Assembly (NCBI RefSeq): GCF_002897035.1
Contig: NZ_BAUX01000021.1
Span: 1 to 64,000, forward strand
Direction of reading: 5' to 3'
Source: Methylopila sp. Yamaguchi
GTDB taxonomy: Bacteria > Pseudomonadota > Alphaproteobacteria > Rhizobiales > Methylopilaceae
DNA: 64,000 nt
This document shows, piece by piece, positions 27,867 through 36,447 of this stretch; within the stretch, counting starts at the first letter, position 1, and every line of letters begins with the position of its first letter. Both the position numbers and the translations under genes were made by a program. The notes below the pieces were generated by a model. That model searched no databases. It saw nothing but the letters and a program-made list of their open reading frames with translations, and was not told the origin of the DNA.

Positions 27867-28867
27867 TCCGTCGCCTGGCGGTTATCGCCGCGGCTCTGCT
27901 GGCCTCCGCCGGCGGCGCGGGGGCGGCCGCCTACGGCGAGCGTCTGGACGGCTTCGCCTACCCCTATCAGGTCATGACCTTCGCCTTCGTCTCGCAGGGC
28001 GAGCCGGCCGAGATGGCCTACATGGACATCGCGCCGACCGGCCCCGCGAACGGCCGGACGGTCGTGACGCTGCACGGCAAGAACTTCTGCGCCGCGACCT
28101 TCGAGAGCGCGATCGGCGCGCTCACGCGGGCGGGCTATCGCGTGATCGCGCCGGACCAGATCGGCTTCTGCAAGTCGTCGAAGCCGGCCGCCTACCAGTA
28201 CTCGTTCAACCAGCTCGCGGCGAACACCCACGCGCTCCTGCAGAGCCTGAAGATCCCGCGCGCCACGATTGTCGGCCATTCCATGGGCGGCATGCTCGCC
28301 GCGCGCTACGCGCTCAGCTATCCGGCTGAGGTCGAGCGGTTGGTGATGGTGAACCCGATCGGCCTCGAGGACTGGAAGGCTAAGGGCGTGCCCTACGCGC
28401 CCATCGACCAGCTCCTCGCCGCCGAGCGCAAGACCTCGTTCGACAGCGTGAAGGCCTATCAGCTGAAGTACTACTACTCCGGCGAATGGCGCGCGCCCTA
28501 CGATCGCTGGGTCGACATGTACGCGGGAATGTACGCGGGCGACGGCAAGGACGCGGTCGAACGCGCCTCCGCGCGCACGAGCGACATGATCTACACCCAG
28601 CCGGTCGTGTACGAGTTTCCGAAGATCGCGGTTCCGACCACGCTGATGATCGGCCAGCTCGATCGCACCGCCCCGGGCGCGAACCGCGCGGCTCCCGAGA
28701 TCGCGAAGACGCTCGGCGACTACCCGGCGCTCGGTCGCGCCGCGGCGGCGGCGATCCCCGGCGCGACGCTGGTCGCCTTCGATAGGCTCGGGCACTCCCC
28801 GCATGTGCAGGCGCCCGCCGAGTTCGAGGCGGCGCTCCTCAAGGCCCTGAGCGCGCCCGCGCCCTGA
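27863..28867 (+). CDS. Secreted alpha/beta hydrolase
   Basis: A 334-residue protein starting at GTG 27863, which overlaps the previous TGA (GTGA), so the pair is coupled. The N-terminus VIRRLAVIAAALLASAGGAGA is a likely signal peptide. Fold motifs are TLHGKNFCAATF (oxyanion region), VIAPDQIGFCKSS, VGHSMGGMLAARYAL (nucleophile Ser), the acid in IGQLDRTAPGA and the His in RLGHSPHVQ. Substrate unknown. The HGKNF start resembles a group of periplasmic alpha/beta hydrolases in proteobacteria. Confidence 0.8.
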   Translation: MIRRLAVIAAALLASAGGAGAAAYGERLDGFAYPYQVMTFAFVSQGEPAEMAYMDIAPTGPANGRTVVTLHGKNFCAATFESAIGALTRAGYRVIAPDQIGFCKSSKPAAYQYSFNQLAANTHALLQSLKIPRATIVGHSMGGMLAARYALSYPAEVERLVMVNPIGLEDWKAKGVPYAPIDQLLAAERKTSFDSVKAYQLKYYYSGEWRAPYDRWVDMYAGMYAGDGKDAVERASARTSDMIYTQPVVYEFPKIAVPTTLMIGQLDRTAPGANRAAPEIAKTLGDYPALGRAAAAAIPGATLVAFDRLGHSPHVQAPAEFEAALLKALSAPAP

Positions 28868-28942
28868 TCGCCCCCGCGTCGCCGCGCCGCTTGCGCTCCC
28901 CCGTCCGGGGCGCGATCATGACGGCGCGATGAAGGAGGCGCC

Positions 28943-29326
28943 ATGAGCGATCAGGAGCCCATACGTTTTACGCCGCGTCCGACGCCCAGCGTCCCGCCTG
29001 CGGCGCCCGCCCCGCAACCCACTCCCGCCCAGGTCTCGTTCGACCGCCGCGAGCTTCAGGCCATCCTGGGGCTCTACGGTCGCATGGTGGCGGCCGGCGA
29101 GTGGCGCGACTACGCCATCGACTTTCTCAAGGAACAGGCGGTGTTCTCGGTGTTCCGGCGCGCGAGCGAGGCGCCGCTCTACCGCATCGAGAAGACGCCC
29201 AGGCTCGCCCGCCGGCAGGGCGCCTACGCGGTGGTCACGACCACCGGGCTGATCCTCAAGCGCGGGCACGATCTCGCCCGCGTTCTTGACGTGCTGGACC
29301 GGAAGCTCCGCCTCGTCACGACCTGA
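28943..29326 (+). CDS. DUF2794 protein
   Basis: A 127-residue protein with AAGGAGG just before its ATG. After a proline-rich N-terminus (residues 9-33) comes the conserved block VSFDRRELQAILGLYGRMVA, EWRDYAIDFLKEQAVFSVF, and RIEKTPRLARRQGAYAVV, characteristic of the alphaproteobacterial DUF2794 family. Function is unknown. Its end overlaps the convergent Rid gene by 11 bases. Confidence 0.8.
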   Translation: MSDQEPIRFTPRPTPSVPPAAPAPQPTPAQVSFDRRELQAILGLYGRMVAAGEWRDYAIDFLKEQAVFSVFRRASEAPLYRIEKTPRLARRQGAYAVVTTTGLILKRGHDLARVLDVLDRKLRLVTT

Positions 29327-29699
29327 CGCGGGCGGTCACCTCGATTTCGATCTTCATCTCGGGCTTGATCAGAGCGCAGACGACGGTGGTGTTCGCCGGG
29401 CGGATCTCGCTGAAGATCTCGCCGGTGACGGTGAACAGTTCGCCTGCGGTCGCGGGGTCGGTCAGGTAATAGCGGGTCTGCACGACGTCGGCGAACGTCG
29501 CGCCGGCGTCCTTCAGCGCCTTCTCGATGGTCGCGAAGGCGTTGCGGGCCTGCTGCTCGACGCTGTCCGGCATCGTCATGGTGGCGTAGTCGTAGCCGGT
29601 GGTGCCGGAAACGAACACGAGGTCGCCGTCGACCACAGCGCGGCTGTAGCCCGCCGTCTTCTCGAAGGGCGAACCGGTGGAGATCAGGCGGCGGGTCAT
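29316..29699 (-). CDS. RidA-family protein lacking the catalytic arginine
   Basis: A 127-residue Rid (YjgF/YER057c/UK114) protein starting at ATG 29699; upstream in-frame sequence has no family match. SRAVVDGDLVFVSGTTGYDY and DVVQTRYYLTD are family signatures. In canonical RidA the enamine-deaminase arginine lies in PARS before the last strand; here the corresponding segment is RPANTTVVCALIKP, with Asn in place of Arg, so imine deaminase activity is doubtful. It lies downstream of leuD on the same strand, 123 bases away. Confidence 0.8.
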   Translation of the reverse strand: MTRRLISTGSPFEKTAGYSRAVVDGDLVFVSGTTGYDYATMTMPDSVEQQARNAFATIEKALKDAGATFADVVQTRYYLTDPATAGELFTVTGEIFSEIRPANTTVVCALIKPEMKIEIEVTARVRS

Positions 29700-29822
29700 G
29701 GTTGGGCTCTGTCGTAGGACACGTGAGACGTCATGGTCCGGCTTGGGCGGACCATGATCTGCGGCGTCAAGATGGCGCTGGCGGTGGGTCCTCCGGTCGA
29801 GCCGGAGGAGCACTGCGGTGAT

Positions 29823-30428
29823 TTACGCCCAGGGGCGGTCGGCGGCGAGCTTCTGCTCGAAACCGGAGATGCGGTCGACCTTCTCCATCGTCAGGCCGAT
29901 GTCGTCGAGGCCTTCCAGCAGGCAGCGCTTGCGGAAGGGGTCGATCTCGAAGGTCACCGTCCCGCCGTCCGGTCCGGAGATGGTCTGCGCCGCGAGGTCG
30001 ATGGTCAGCCGGGCGTTGGCGCCGCGTTCCGCGTCGTCCAACAGCTTGGCGTGGTCCTCCGGGGACACGACGATCGGCAGAATGCCGTTCTTGAAGCAGT
30101 TGTTGTAGAAGATGTCCGCGAACGAGGTCGAGATCACGCAGCGGATGCCCTTGTCCAGCAGCGCCCAGGGAGCGTGCTCGCGGGACGATCCGCAGCCGAA
30201 GTTGTCGCCGGCGACCAGGATCTCCGCGTTCTTGTAGGCCGGCTGGTTCAGCACGAAGTCCGGGTTCTCCGAACCGTCGGCGTTGTAGCGCAGCTCCGAG
30301 AACAGGCCCGCGCCGAGCCCGGTCCGCTTGATCGTCTTGAGGTACTGCTTCGGGATGATCATGTCGGTGTCGATGTTGATCATCGGCAGGGGGGCGGCGA
30401 CGCCCGTCAGCGTGGTGAACTTCTGCAT
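29823..30428 (-). CDS. leuD: 3-Isopropylmalate dehydratase small subunit
   Basis: A 201-residue protein. The start [20 protein letters not shown], the segment [39 protein letters not shown] and the motif [11 protein letters not shown] are diagnostic of LeuD, which with LeuC isomerises 2- to 3-isopropylmalate in leucine synthesis. LeuC is not in the window, as is common in this group where leuC and leuD are apart. Confidence 0.95.
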   Translation of the reverse strand: MQKFTTLTGVAAPLPMINIDTDMIIPKQYLKTIKRTGLGAGLFSELRYNADGSENPDFVLNQPAYKNAEILVAGDNFGCGSSREHAPWALLDKGIRCVISTSFADIFYNNCFKNGILPIVVSPEDHAKLLDDAERGANARLTIDLAAQTISGPDGGTVTFEIDPFRKRCLLEGLDDIGLTMEKVDRISGFEQKLAADRPWA

Positions 30429-30526
30429 GGGTCTTCTCCTCGCGCGCTGTCATGCTCCGGCGCCGGCGGGCGGTCAACCCGTTCCGAAGCGCGCGCTCTC
30501 TCGGCCTCATATGGGAGGCCGCCCGT

Positions 30527-31060
30527 TCATCTCAGCGGATAGGCCGCCTCGACCACATAGGGGCCGCCGCCGACGGAATCGCGCGAGGAGTAGATCACGA
30601 ACTGCTCCGCCCGGAACGACAGCCGCGCCGGCCCGCCGCGGAGGCCGAGATAGTCCGCGACCGCGCGGGGCGAGGCGTCGCGCAGGCGCGCCAGCGTCAC
30701 GTGCGGCGTGAACTTGCGCGACTCCGCCGGGAGCCCCGCCCGACGCATCAACCGTTCGTGCTCGGCCTGCAGCTCGAGGATGGCGGGCGAGGGCGCGACC
30801 TTGGCGATCAGCGCCCGCGGCCGCGCGCCGCCGAAGGCGTCGAGGCCCTCGATCGCCACGTCGAACGGCGGACGCCGGATCGCGCCCAGCAGGTAGGCCG
30901 CCTCCTGCGCGACGCCTTCGTCCACGTCGCCGAGGAAGCGCAGGGTGACGTGGTAGTTCTCGACGTCGATCCAGCGCGCGCCGGACAGACCGCCGCGGTA
31001 GCCGGAAAGCGCGAGGCCGATGTCCTCGGGCACCTCGATCGCGGTGAACAGCCGCGGCAT
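30527..31060 (-). CDS. thpR: RNA 2',3'-cyclic phosphodiesterase
   Basis: A 177-residue 2H phosphoesterase. Both HxTx motifs are present: NYHVTLRFLG at about residue 40 and FTPHVTLARL at about 127. The start MPRLFTAIEVPEDIGLALSG is typical of ThpR/LigT. It hydrolyses 2',3'-cyclic phosphate RNA ends or ligates tRNA halves in vitro; the physiological role is unclear. It is separated from the aldo-keto reductase upstream by 42 bases. Confidence 0.88.
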   Translation of the reverse strand: MPRLFTAIEVPEDIGLALSGYRGGLSGARWIDVENYHVTLRFLGDVDEGVAQEAAYLLGAIRRPPFDVAIEGLDAFGGARPRALIAKVAPSPAILELQAEHERLMRRAGLPAESRKFTPHVTLARLRDASPRAVADYLGLRGGPARLSFRAEQFVIYSSRDSVGGGPYVVEAAYPLR

Positions 31061-31102
31061 GGCGCGTCTCCTCGCAACACGCGTCCCGCGGCGGTCAGGC
31101 CC

Positions 31103-32155
31103 TCAGGGACAAGGATTCGCGCGGACCTTGTGGATGGCGTCGACGCGGGCTTCGATGTCCTCCGACCACGGCTGGTCGAAGGCCGCGAGGTCGTGGTCGA
31201 GCTGCTCCAGAGTGGTCGCGCCGATGATCACGGAGGTCATGAAGGACCGGGTCGCGGCGAACTTCAAGGCGAGATGGGCGGCGCTCCAGCCGATCTCCCC
31301 AGCTAGATCGCAATAGGCCTCCACCGCGCCTTCCGCCCCCGCCGTCTCGTAGCGCTGGAGGCGGTCGAACAGCGTCTTGCGGGCGCCGGCGGGCAGCGCG
31401 CCGTCGCGGTACTTGCCCGTGAGATAGCCCTGGCCCAGCGGCGAATAGGCCAGCAGCCCGACGTCCTCGCGCAGGGCGACCTCGGCGAGGTTGGTCTCGA
31501 AGGTGCGGTTCAGAAGATTGTACGCGTTCTGGATCGAAGCCACGCGCGGCAGCCCGCGGGCGTCGGATTCGGCAAGGAAGCGCATGGTCCCCCAAGCGCT
31601 TTCGTTCGAGAGCCCGATGTGACGGATCTTGCCCTCACGCACCAGCTCGCCAAGGATCTCCAGCGTCTCGTGGATCGGGTGCTCGCCCGGCGCCGGCTCC
31701 ACCGGGCGGAAGACGACCGGGTTCGAGCCGAACTGCGTCACCTCCCGGTCCGGCCAATGCAGCTGGTAGAGGTCGATGTAGTCGGTGCGAAGCCGCCGCA
31801 GGCTGCCTTCGACCGCCTCGCGGATCTGGCCGCGCGACAGCTCGCCCTTCGAGCCGTCCTTTCGGAACCACTCCATCACGGTGCGGCCGACCACCTTGGT
31901 GGCGACGATCGTCTTGTCGCGGCCACCGCGGTCCGCGAGCCAGGAGCCGATGATCTCCTCGGTCCTCCCCTGCGTCTCGGGCTTCGGCGGGATCGGGTAG
32001 AGCTCGGCGGCGTCGAGAAAGTTCACGCCCGCGTCGCGAGCGCGGTCCATCTGCGCATGGCCCTCAGCCTCGGTGTTTTGCTCGCCGAAGGTCATGGTGC
32101 CGAGGCACACGACGCTGACGTCGAGCTCCGTCCGCCCGAGCTTGCGATACTCCAT
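31103..32155 (-). CDS. tas: Aldo/keto reductase, Tas type
   Basis: A 350-residue NADPH-dependent reductase closely following E. coli Tas: GTMTFGEQNTEAEGHAQMD, LDAAELYPIPPKPETQGRTE, and VIIGATTLEQLDHDLAAF. The catalytic tetrad is visible as Asp/Tyr in FLDAAELYP, Lys in VATKVVG and His in YQLHWPD. The ATG at 32155 (MEYRKLGRTELDVS) is the family start; the frame is open further upstream but without similarity. Substrate unknown; Tas complements a tyrosine/prephenate defect in E. coli. Confidence 0.88.
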   Translation of the reverse strand: MEYRKLGRTELDVSVVCLGTMTFGEQNTEAEGHAQMDRARDAGVNFLDAAELYPIPPKPETQGRTEEIIGSWLADRGGRDKTIVATKVVGRTVMEWFRKDGSKGELSRGQIREAVEGSLRRLRTDYIDLYQLHWPDREVTQFGSNPVVFRPVEPAPGEHPIHETLEILGELVREGKIRHIGLSNESAWGTMRFLAESDARGLPRVASIQNAYNLLNRTFETNLAEVALREDVGLLAYSPLGQGYLTGKYRDGALPAGARKTLFDRLQRYETAGAEGAVEAYCDLAGEIGWSAAHLALKFAATRSFMTSVIIGATTLEQLDHDLAAFDQPWSEDIEARVDAIHKVRANPCP

Positions 32156-32237
32156 CGAATAGGCCTTTGCGTTGAGGTCGGCAGCGCGCCCGCAGCCGCC
32201 AGCGCGGGGCGGGACGCAGTGCTGAGGGGTGGCGGGC

Positions 32238-32966
32238 TTACGATCGCCGCGCGGCGATCTGGGCGAGAAATTTTTCGACCGTCGGCGTGATGTTTGCGAC
32301 CACCACGTCCACCCCCTTGGCGGTGGGGTGCAGGCCGTCAGGAAGATTGAGGGAGCGGTCGCCAACCACGCCTTCGAGGAAGAACGGGTAAAGCACCAGG
32401 CCGCGCTCTTTCGCAAGGTCGGGATAGATGCTCTCGAACCGCCTGACGTAGTCCGACCCGAGGTTCGGCGAGGCGCGCATGCCGGCGAGCATGGCGGGGA
32501 TTTTGCGGGCCGCCAGACGGTCAAGGATGCGGGTCAGCGCGGCGCGCGTGATCTTCGGGTCGACGCCGCGGAGCATGTCGTTCGCGCCGAGCTCCACAAT
32601 CACGCCGTCGGTCCCGTCCGGCACCGACCAGTCCAGCCGATCGGCGCCGCCGCTCGCGGTGTCGCCGGAGACGCCGGCGTTCGCGACCACGACATTGTGC
32701 CCGCGGCTCTTGAGCGCCGCCTCCAGACGCGGCGCGAAGCCTTCCCGCGGCCCGAGCCCGTAGCCGGCCGTAAGGCTATCTCCGAAGGCGACCAGTCTGA
32801 TCGGAGACTGGGCGCGCGCCGTACGCAGAGGCATCACGCTTGCGAGAGCGGCGGCGGCGAGCGCCAGCAAGGCGCGGCGGGACGGCTGGCGCGCCGCGTT
32901 CCCGTCGTTATCTGACGTGATGCTGCGCCGCACAGGCGCGTTCCGCGCCGAGACCAGAGGCTTCAT
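32238..32966 (-). CDS. tesA: SGNH arylesterase / lysophospholipase (TesA-like)
   Basis: A 242-residue GDSL hydrolase. FGDSLTAGYGL carries the nucleophile Ser, VELGANDMLRG the Asn of block III, and DGLHPTAKG the Asp/His pair. An N-terminal export signal follows SRRALLALAAAALAS, with a twin-arginine flavour. From the ATG at 32966 the start codon overlaps that of the divergent ybbA; a GTG at 32933 would shorten the N-terminus by 11 residues and relieve this. The divergent tesA / ybbA-ybbP arrangement is the same as in E. coli. Confidence 0.88.
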   Translation of the reverse strand: MKPLVSARNAPVRRSITSDNDGNAARQPSRRALLALAAAALASVMPLRTARAQSPIRLVAFGDSLTAGYGLGPREGFAPRLEAALKSRGHNVVVANAGVSGDTASGGADRLDWSVPDGTDGVIVELGANDMLRGVDPKITRAALTRILDRLAARKIPAMLAGMRASPNLGSDYVRRFESIYPDLAKERGLVLYPFFLEGVVGDRSLNLPDGLHPTAKGVDVVVANITPTVEKFLAQIAARRS

Positions 32967-33648
32967 GTCTGCGATCGAACTCCGAAACGTCAATCTGTCG
33001 CTGGGCCAGGGTCCCGCGCGGGTCCACATCCTGAAGGACGTGAGCCTTGTTATAGGGCGAGGCGAAGTGGTCGGATTGGTCGGCCCGTCTGGGTCCGGCA
33101 AGTCCACCCTCCTCATGACGCTCGCAGGCCTGGAGCGCCCGGATGGCGGAACGGTCTCGATCCTGGGCCAGGATCTCGGCGCGCTGGACGAGGACGGCCT
33201 CGCGCGCTTCCGCGGCCGCAACGTAGGCGTCGTGTTCCAGTCTTTCCACCTCATCCCCACCATGACCGCGCTCGAAAACGTCGCGGTGCCGCTGGAGCTC
33301 GCGGGCGTGAACGACGCGATTGAGCGCGCCAAGGCGGAGCTCGCCGCGGTCGGGCTCGGGCATCGGCTCGATCATCATCCGGCGGAGCTCTCGGGCGGCG
33401 AGCAGCAGCGCGTCGCGCTCGCGCGGGCGCTCAGCTCGCGGCCGGAGCTGCTGGTGGCTGACGAGCCTACCGGCAATCTCGATGAGACGACCGGCCGGCA
33501 GATCGCCGACCTGCTGTTCGCCAAGACCGCCGAGCGTGGCGCGACGCTGGTGCTCGTCACGCATGATCCCGCGCTCGCCGCGCGTTGCGGCCGGACGGTG
33601 CGCCTGCGTTCGGGCCGGATTGAGGATCTAGTGGAGGCCGCGGCGTGA
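32965..33648 (+). CDS. ybbA: ABC ATPase, LolD/YbbA type
   Basis: A 227-residue ATPase from ATG 32965 (AGAGG upstream). Walker A GPSGSGKSTLLMTLAGLE, FQSFHLIPTMTALENVAVPLEL, signature LSGGEQQRVALARALSSRP and Walker B LLVADEPTGNLDE place it in the MacB/LolD/FtsE-like group. It partners the permease that starts in its stop codon (GTGA). The complex probably acts mechanically on periplasmic or envelope substrates rather than transporting across the membrane. Confidence 0.9.
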   Translation: MSAIELRNVNLSLGQGPARVHILKDVSLVIGRGEVVGLVGPSGSGKSTLLMTLAGLERPDGGTVSILGQDLGALDEDGLARFRGRNVGVVFQSFHLIPTMTALENVAVPLELAGVNDAIERAKAELAAVGLGHRLDHHPAELSGGEQQRVALARALSSRPELLVADEPTGNLDETTGRQIADLLFAKTAERGATLVLVTHDPALAARCGRTVRLRSGRIEDLVEAAA

Positions 33649-36227
33649 GCGACGTCGCCGCCGCCCGCCCCGCCGACCGCCGCTCCGCGTTTCGCCTGCC
33701 CATTCCGTTCCGGCTCGCCGCGCGCGATCTGCGCGGAGGGGTGCAGGGGTTCATCGTGTTCCTCGGGTGCCTCGCGCTCGGCGTCGCGGCGATCGCGGGC
33801 GTCGGCTCGCTGTCGCGCGGGCTGACCGAGGGCCTGCAGCGCGAGGGTCGCGCCATCCTCGGCGGCGACGCCGCCTTCGCGCTGATGCACCGGGAGGCCA
33901 CGCCCGCCGAGCGGACGCTGCTGGAGGCCAAAGGCCGGATCGCGACGGTGGCCACCATGCGCTCCATGGGCCGCGCGGCCTCCGGCGACTCGACGCTGAT
34001 CGAACTCAAGGCGGTCGACGGAGCTTGGCCGATGGTCGGCCGCGCCACGACCGAGCCCGCCGCGCCGCTGCCGGAGCTTCTGGCGGTAAAGGACGGCGCG
34101 TTCGGCGCGGCGGTCGACCCGGCGTTGCTCGCCCGGCTGGACGTCAAGGTCGGGGATCGCATCGAGATCGGCTCCTCCCGCTTCGACATCCGCGCGACCC
34201 TGACGCAGGAGCCGGACAAGCTGTCGGACGGCGTCGGCTTCGGCCCGCGCGTGCTGGTGTCCGAGCCCGCGCTCAAGGCCTCGGGCCTGCTGCAGCCCGG
34301 CAGCCTCGTGCGCTGGTCCTACCGGGTCGCGATGCCCGGCGAGCCGAGCGACGACGCGGTGCGGGCGCTGCTTGCCGACGTCGAGCGCGAGGCGAAGGGC
34401 TCCGGCTTTGAAGCCCGCTCCCGCCTCAACGCCGCGCCGCAGCTGCAGCGCAACGTCGACCGTTTCACCCAGTTTCTCACGATCGTCGGCCTCGCCGCGC
34501 TCGTGGTCGGCGGGGTGGGCGTCGCCAACGCGATCTCCGCCTTCGTCGACCGCAAGCGCAACACCATCGCCATTCTGAAGAGCGTCGGCGCCTCCGGGCG
34601 GACCGTCTTTCTCGTCCACCTGATCGAGGTGGCGGCGCTCGGCGCGCTGGGCGTCGCCATCGGCTTGGTCCTGGGCGCGGCGATCCCGTTCGGAGCGGCC
34701 GCTGCGCTCAAAGGCCTGCTGCCGCTGCCGCTCGCGCCGTCGATCTTCCCGCGGGAGCTGGCGCTCGCCGCGGCCTACGGCGGCCTGACCGCGCTCGCCT
34801 TCGCGTTCTGGCCGCTCGGGCGCGCGCATGACGTGCCGGTCGCGGCGCTGTTCCGCGACGCGATCGCGCCGGACCGCCGCTATCCTCGCCTCGGCTACAT
34901 GGTCGCGACCGGCCTGGCCGCCGCGGCGCTTGCCGGGCTTGCGGTGTTCGCGGCCTACGACCGGCGCATCGCCACCGCCTTCGTCGTCGCGACGATCGGC
35001 GCTTTCATTGCGTTGCGACTGATCTCCTGGGGCATCATGGCGGTCGCCGCGCGGCTGCCGCGGCCGAAGCGGGTGGAGCTGAAGCTCGCGCTCGCCAACG
35101 TCCACCGGCCGGGCGCGCTGACGCCGTCCGTCGTCATGTCGCTCGGTCTCGGGCTCGTGCTGCTGGTGGCGCTGACGCTGATCGACTCCTCGATCCGCCG
35201 CCAGCTCTCGAACGAGCTGCCTCAGAAGGCGCCGGCGTTCTTCTTCCTCGACATCCCCTCCACCGAGCGGGAGCGCTTCGCAGAGGTGGTGAAAGCGAAG
35301 GCGCCCGAGGCGGACTTCAACAGCACGCCAATGCTGCGCGGCTCGATCGTGTCGTTGAAGGGCGAGCCTTCCGAAGACGCGGCCGTCGATCCCGAGTCCC
35401 GCTGGGCGCTGCGCGGCGACCGCGGCGTCACCTTCTCCGCGACGGCGCCCGAAGGCTCGACGGTGATCTCGGGCGAATGGTGGCCGGCGGACTACGCCGG
35501 ACCGCCGCTGGTCTCGTTCGACCGGCGGCTGGCCGAGGGCCTTCGGCTCAAGGTCGGCGATGAGATCGGCGTCAACGTGCTCGGCCGGACGATCACCGCG
35601 AAGGTCGCGAACCTGCGCGAGATCCACTGGGAGACCATGGGGATCAACTTCTTCATGGTGTTCTCGCCGAACGCCTTCGCCGGCGCGCCGTACATGACGC
35701 TCGCGACCGTCGGCTTCCCGCAAGGCGCCGGCGACGCGAAGGAGCTCGGCCTGCTCCGGGACCTGACGCGCGACTTCCCCACGATGACGGCGATCCGGGT
35801 GAAGGACGCGCTCACCGCTATCGAGGCCATCGTCGGCAACCTCGCGCTGGCGATCCGCGCCGCGAGCGGGGTGACGCTGGTCGCGAGCATCCTCGTGCTG
35901 GCGGGCGCGCTCGCCGCGGGCCACCGCCGCCGGGTCTACGAAGCGGTGGTGCTGAAGACGCTGGGCGCTACTCGTGGCCGCCTGCTCGCGGCCTTTGCGG
36001 CGGAGTACGCACTGCTGGGGTTGGTGACCGCGGTCTTCGGCCTCGTCGTCGGCTCGCTTGCGGCCTGGGCGGTCGCGACCGAGATCATGCGCATCGACTT
36101 CTGGTTCGACCCTGTCGGGGCGGGCGGCGCCGCGCTTGTCGCGCTGGTGCTGACCATCGTGCTCGGCCTTGTCGGCACCTGGCGCATCCTGGGCGAGACC
36201 CCTGCGCGGCACTTGCGGAACCTCTAA
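33645..36227 (+). CDS. ybbP: FtsX-like ABC permease (YbbP)
   Basis: An 860-residue membrane protein with GTG start overlapping the ybbA stop. One N-terminal helix (GFIVFLGCLALGVAAIAGVG) precedes a large periplasmic region, then FtsX-type helices from TIVGLAALVVGGVGVANAIS, a second half with its own periplasmic portion, and the final three helices ending near IVLGLVGTWRILGETPARH. Length and two-half layout match YbbP. With YbbA and TesA it forms a conserved envelope/lipid-related module of unknown substrate. Confidence 0.88.
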   Translation: MSDVAAARPADRRSAFRLPIPFRLAARDLRGGVQGFIVFLGCLALGVAAIAGVGSLSRGLTEGLQREGRAILGGDAAFALMHREATPAERTLLEAKGRIATVATMRSMGRAASGDSTLIELKAVDGAWPMVGRATTEPAAPLPELLAVKDGAFGAAVDPALLARLDVKVGDRIEIGSSRFDIRATLTQEPDKLSDGVGFGPRVLVSEPALKASGLLQPGSLVRWSYRVAMPGEPSDDAVRALLADVEREAKGSGFEARSRLNAAPQLQRNVDRFTQFLTIVGLAALVVGGVGVANAISAFVDRKRNTIAILKSVGASGRTVFLVHLIEVAALGALGVAIGLVLGAAIPFGAAAALKGLLPLPLAPSIFPRELALAAAYGGLTALAFAFWPLGRAHDVPVAALFRDAIAPDRRYPRLGYMVATGLAAAALAGLAVFAAYDRRIATAFVVATIGAFIALRLISWGIMAVAARLPRPKRVELKLALANVHRPGALTPSVVMSLGLGLVLLVALTLIDSSIRRQLSNELPQKAPAFFFLDIPSTERERFAEVVKAKAPEADFNSTPMLRGSIVSLKGEPSEDAAVDPESRWALRGDRGVTFSATAPEGSTVISGEWWPADYAGPPLVSFDRRLAEGLRLKVGDEIGVNVLGRTITAKVANLREIHWETMGINFFMVFSPNAFAGAPYMTLATVGFPQGAGDAKELGLLRDLTRDFPTMTAIRVKDALTAIEAIVGNLALAIRAASGVTLVASILVLAGALAAGHRRRVYEAVVLKTLGATRGRLLAAFAAEYALLGLVTAVFGLVVGSLAAWAVATEIMRIDFWFDPVGAGGAALVALVLTIVLGLVGTWRILGETPARHLRNL

Positions 36228-36240
36228 CGCCCACAAGACA

Positions 36241-36282
36241 ACGAAAAAGGCCCCGGGGAGCGATCTCCGGGGCCTTTTTCGT
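36241..36282. terminator. Bidirectional intrinsic terminator
   Basis: A near-symmetrical hairpin: ACGAAAAAGGCCCCGG on the left and CCGGGGCCTTTTTCGT on the right with a ~10-base loop. A-tract and T-tract flank the stem, so it can end transcription from ybbP and from the small gene on the opposite strand. Confidence 0.9.
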
Positions 36283-36286
36283 GGCC

Positions 36287-36370
36287 TCAGCTCAGGTAGC
36301 CGAGGAACCAGAGAATGAGAATGATCGGCAGCGGAATGCCGATCAGCCAGAGAAGCCCGCCCTTGAACAT
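36287..36370 (-). CDS. 27-residue hydrophobic membrane peptide
   Basis: An 84-base frame starting at ATG 36370 with an excellent ribosome site (GGAGG, about nine bases upstream). The product starts MFKGGLLWLIGIP and continues as one transmembrane helix (PLPIILILWFLGYL) to the end. It ends five bases from a strong bidirectional terminator. Very similar short peptides occur in alphaproteobacterial genomes as unannotated ORFs. Function unknown; a regulatory or subunit-like membrane peptide is likely. Confidence 0.75.
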   Translation of the reverse strand: MFKGGLLWLIGIPLPIILILWFLGYLS

Positions 36371-36447
36371 GATCGTCGCCTCCGTGTGGTCTCGACGAAC
36401 AAACTCCAGAGCTTAGGACTCGGTTCCGATCGGGCGGGAGCGGCCGC

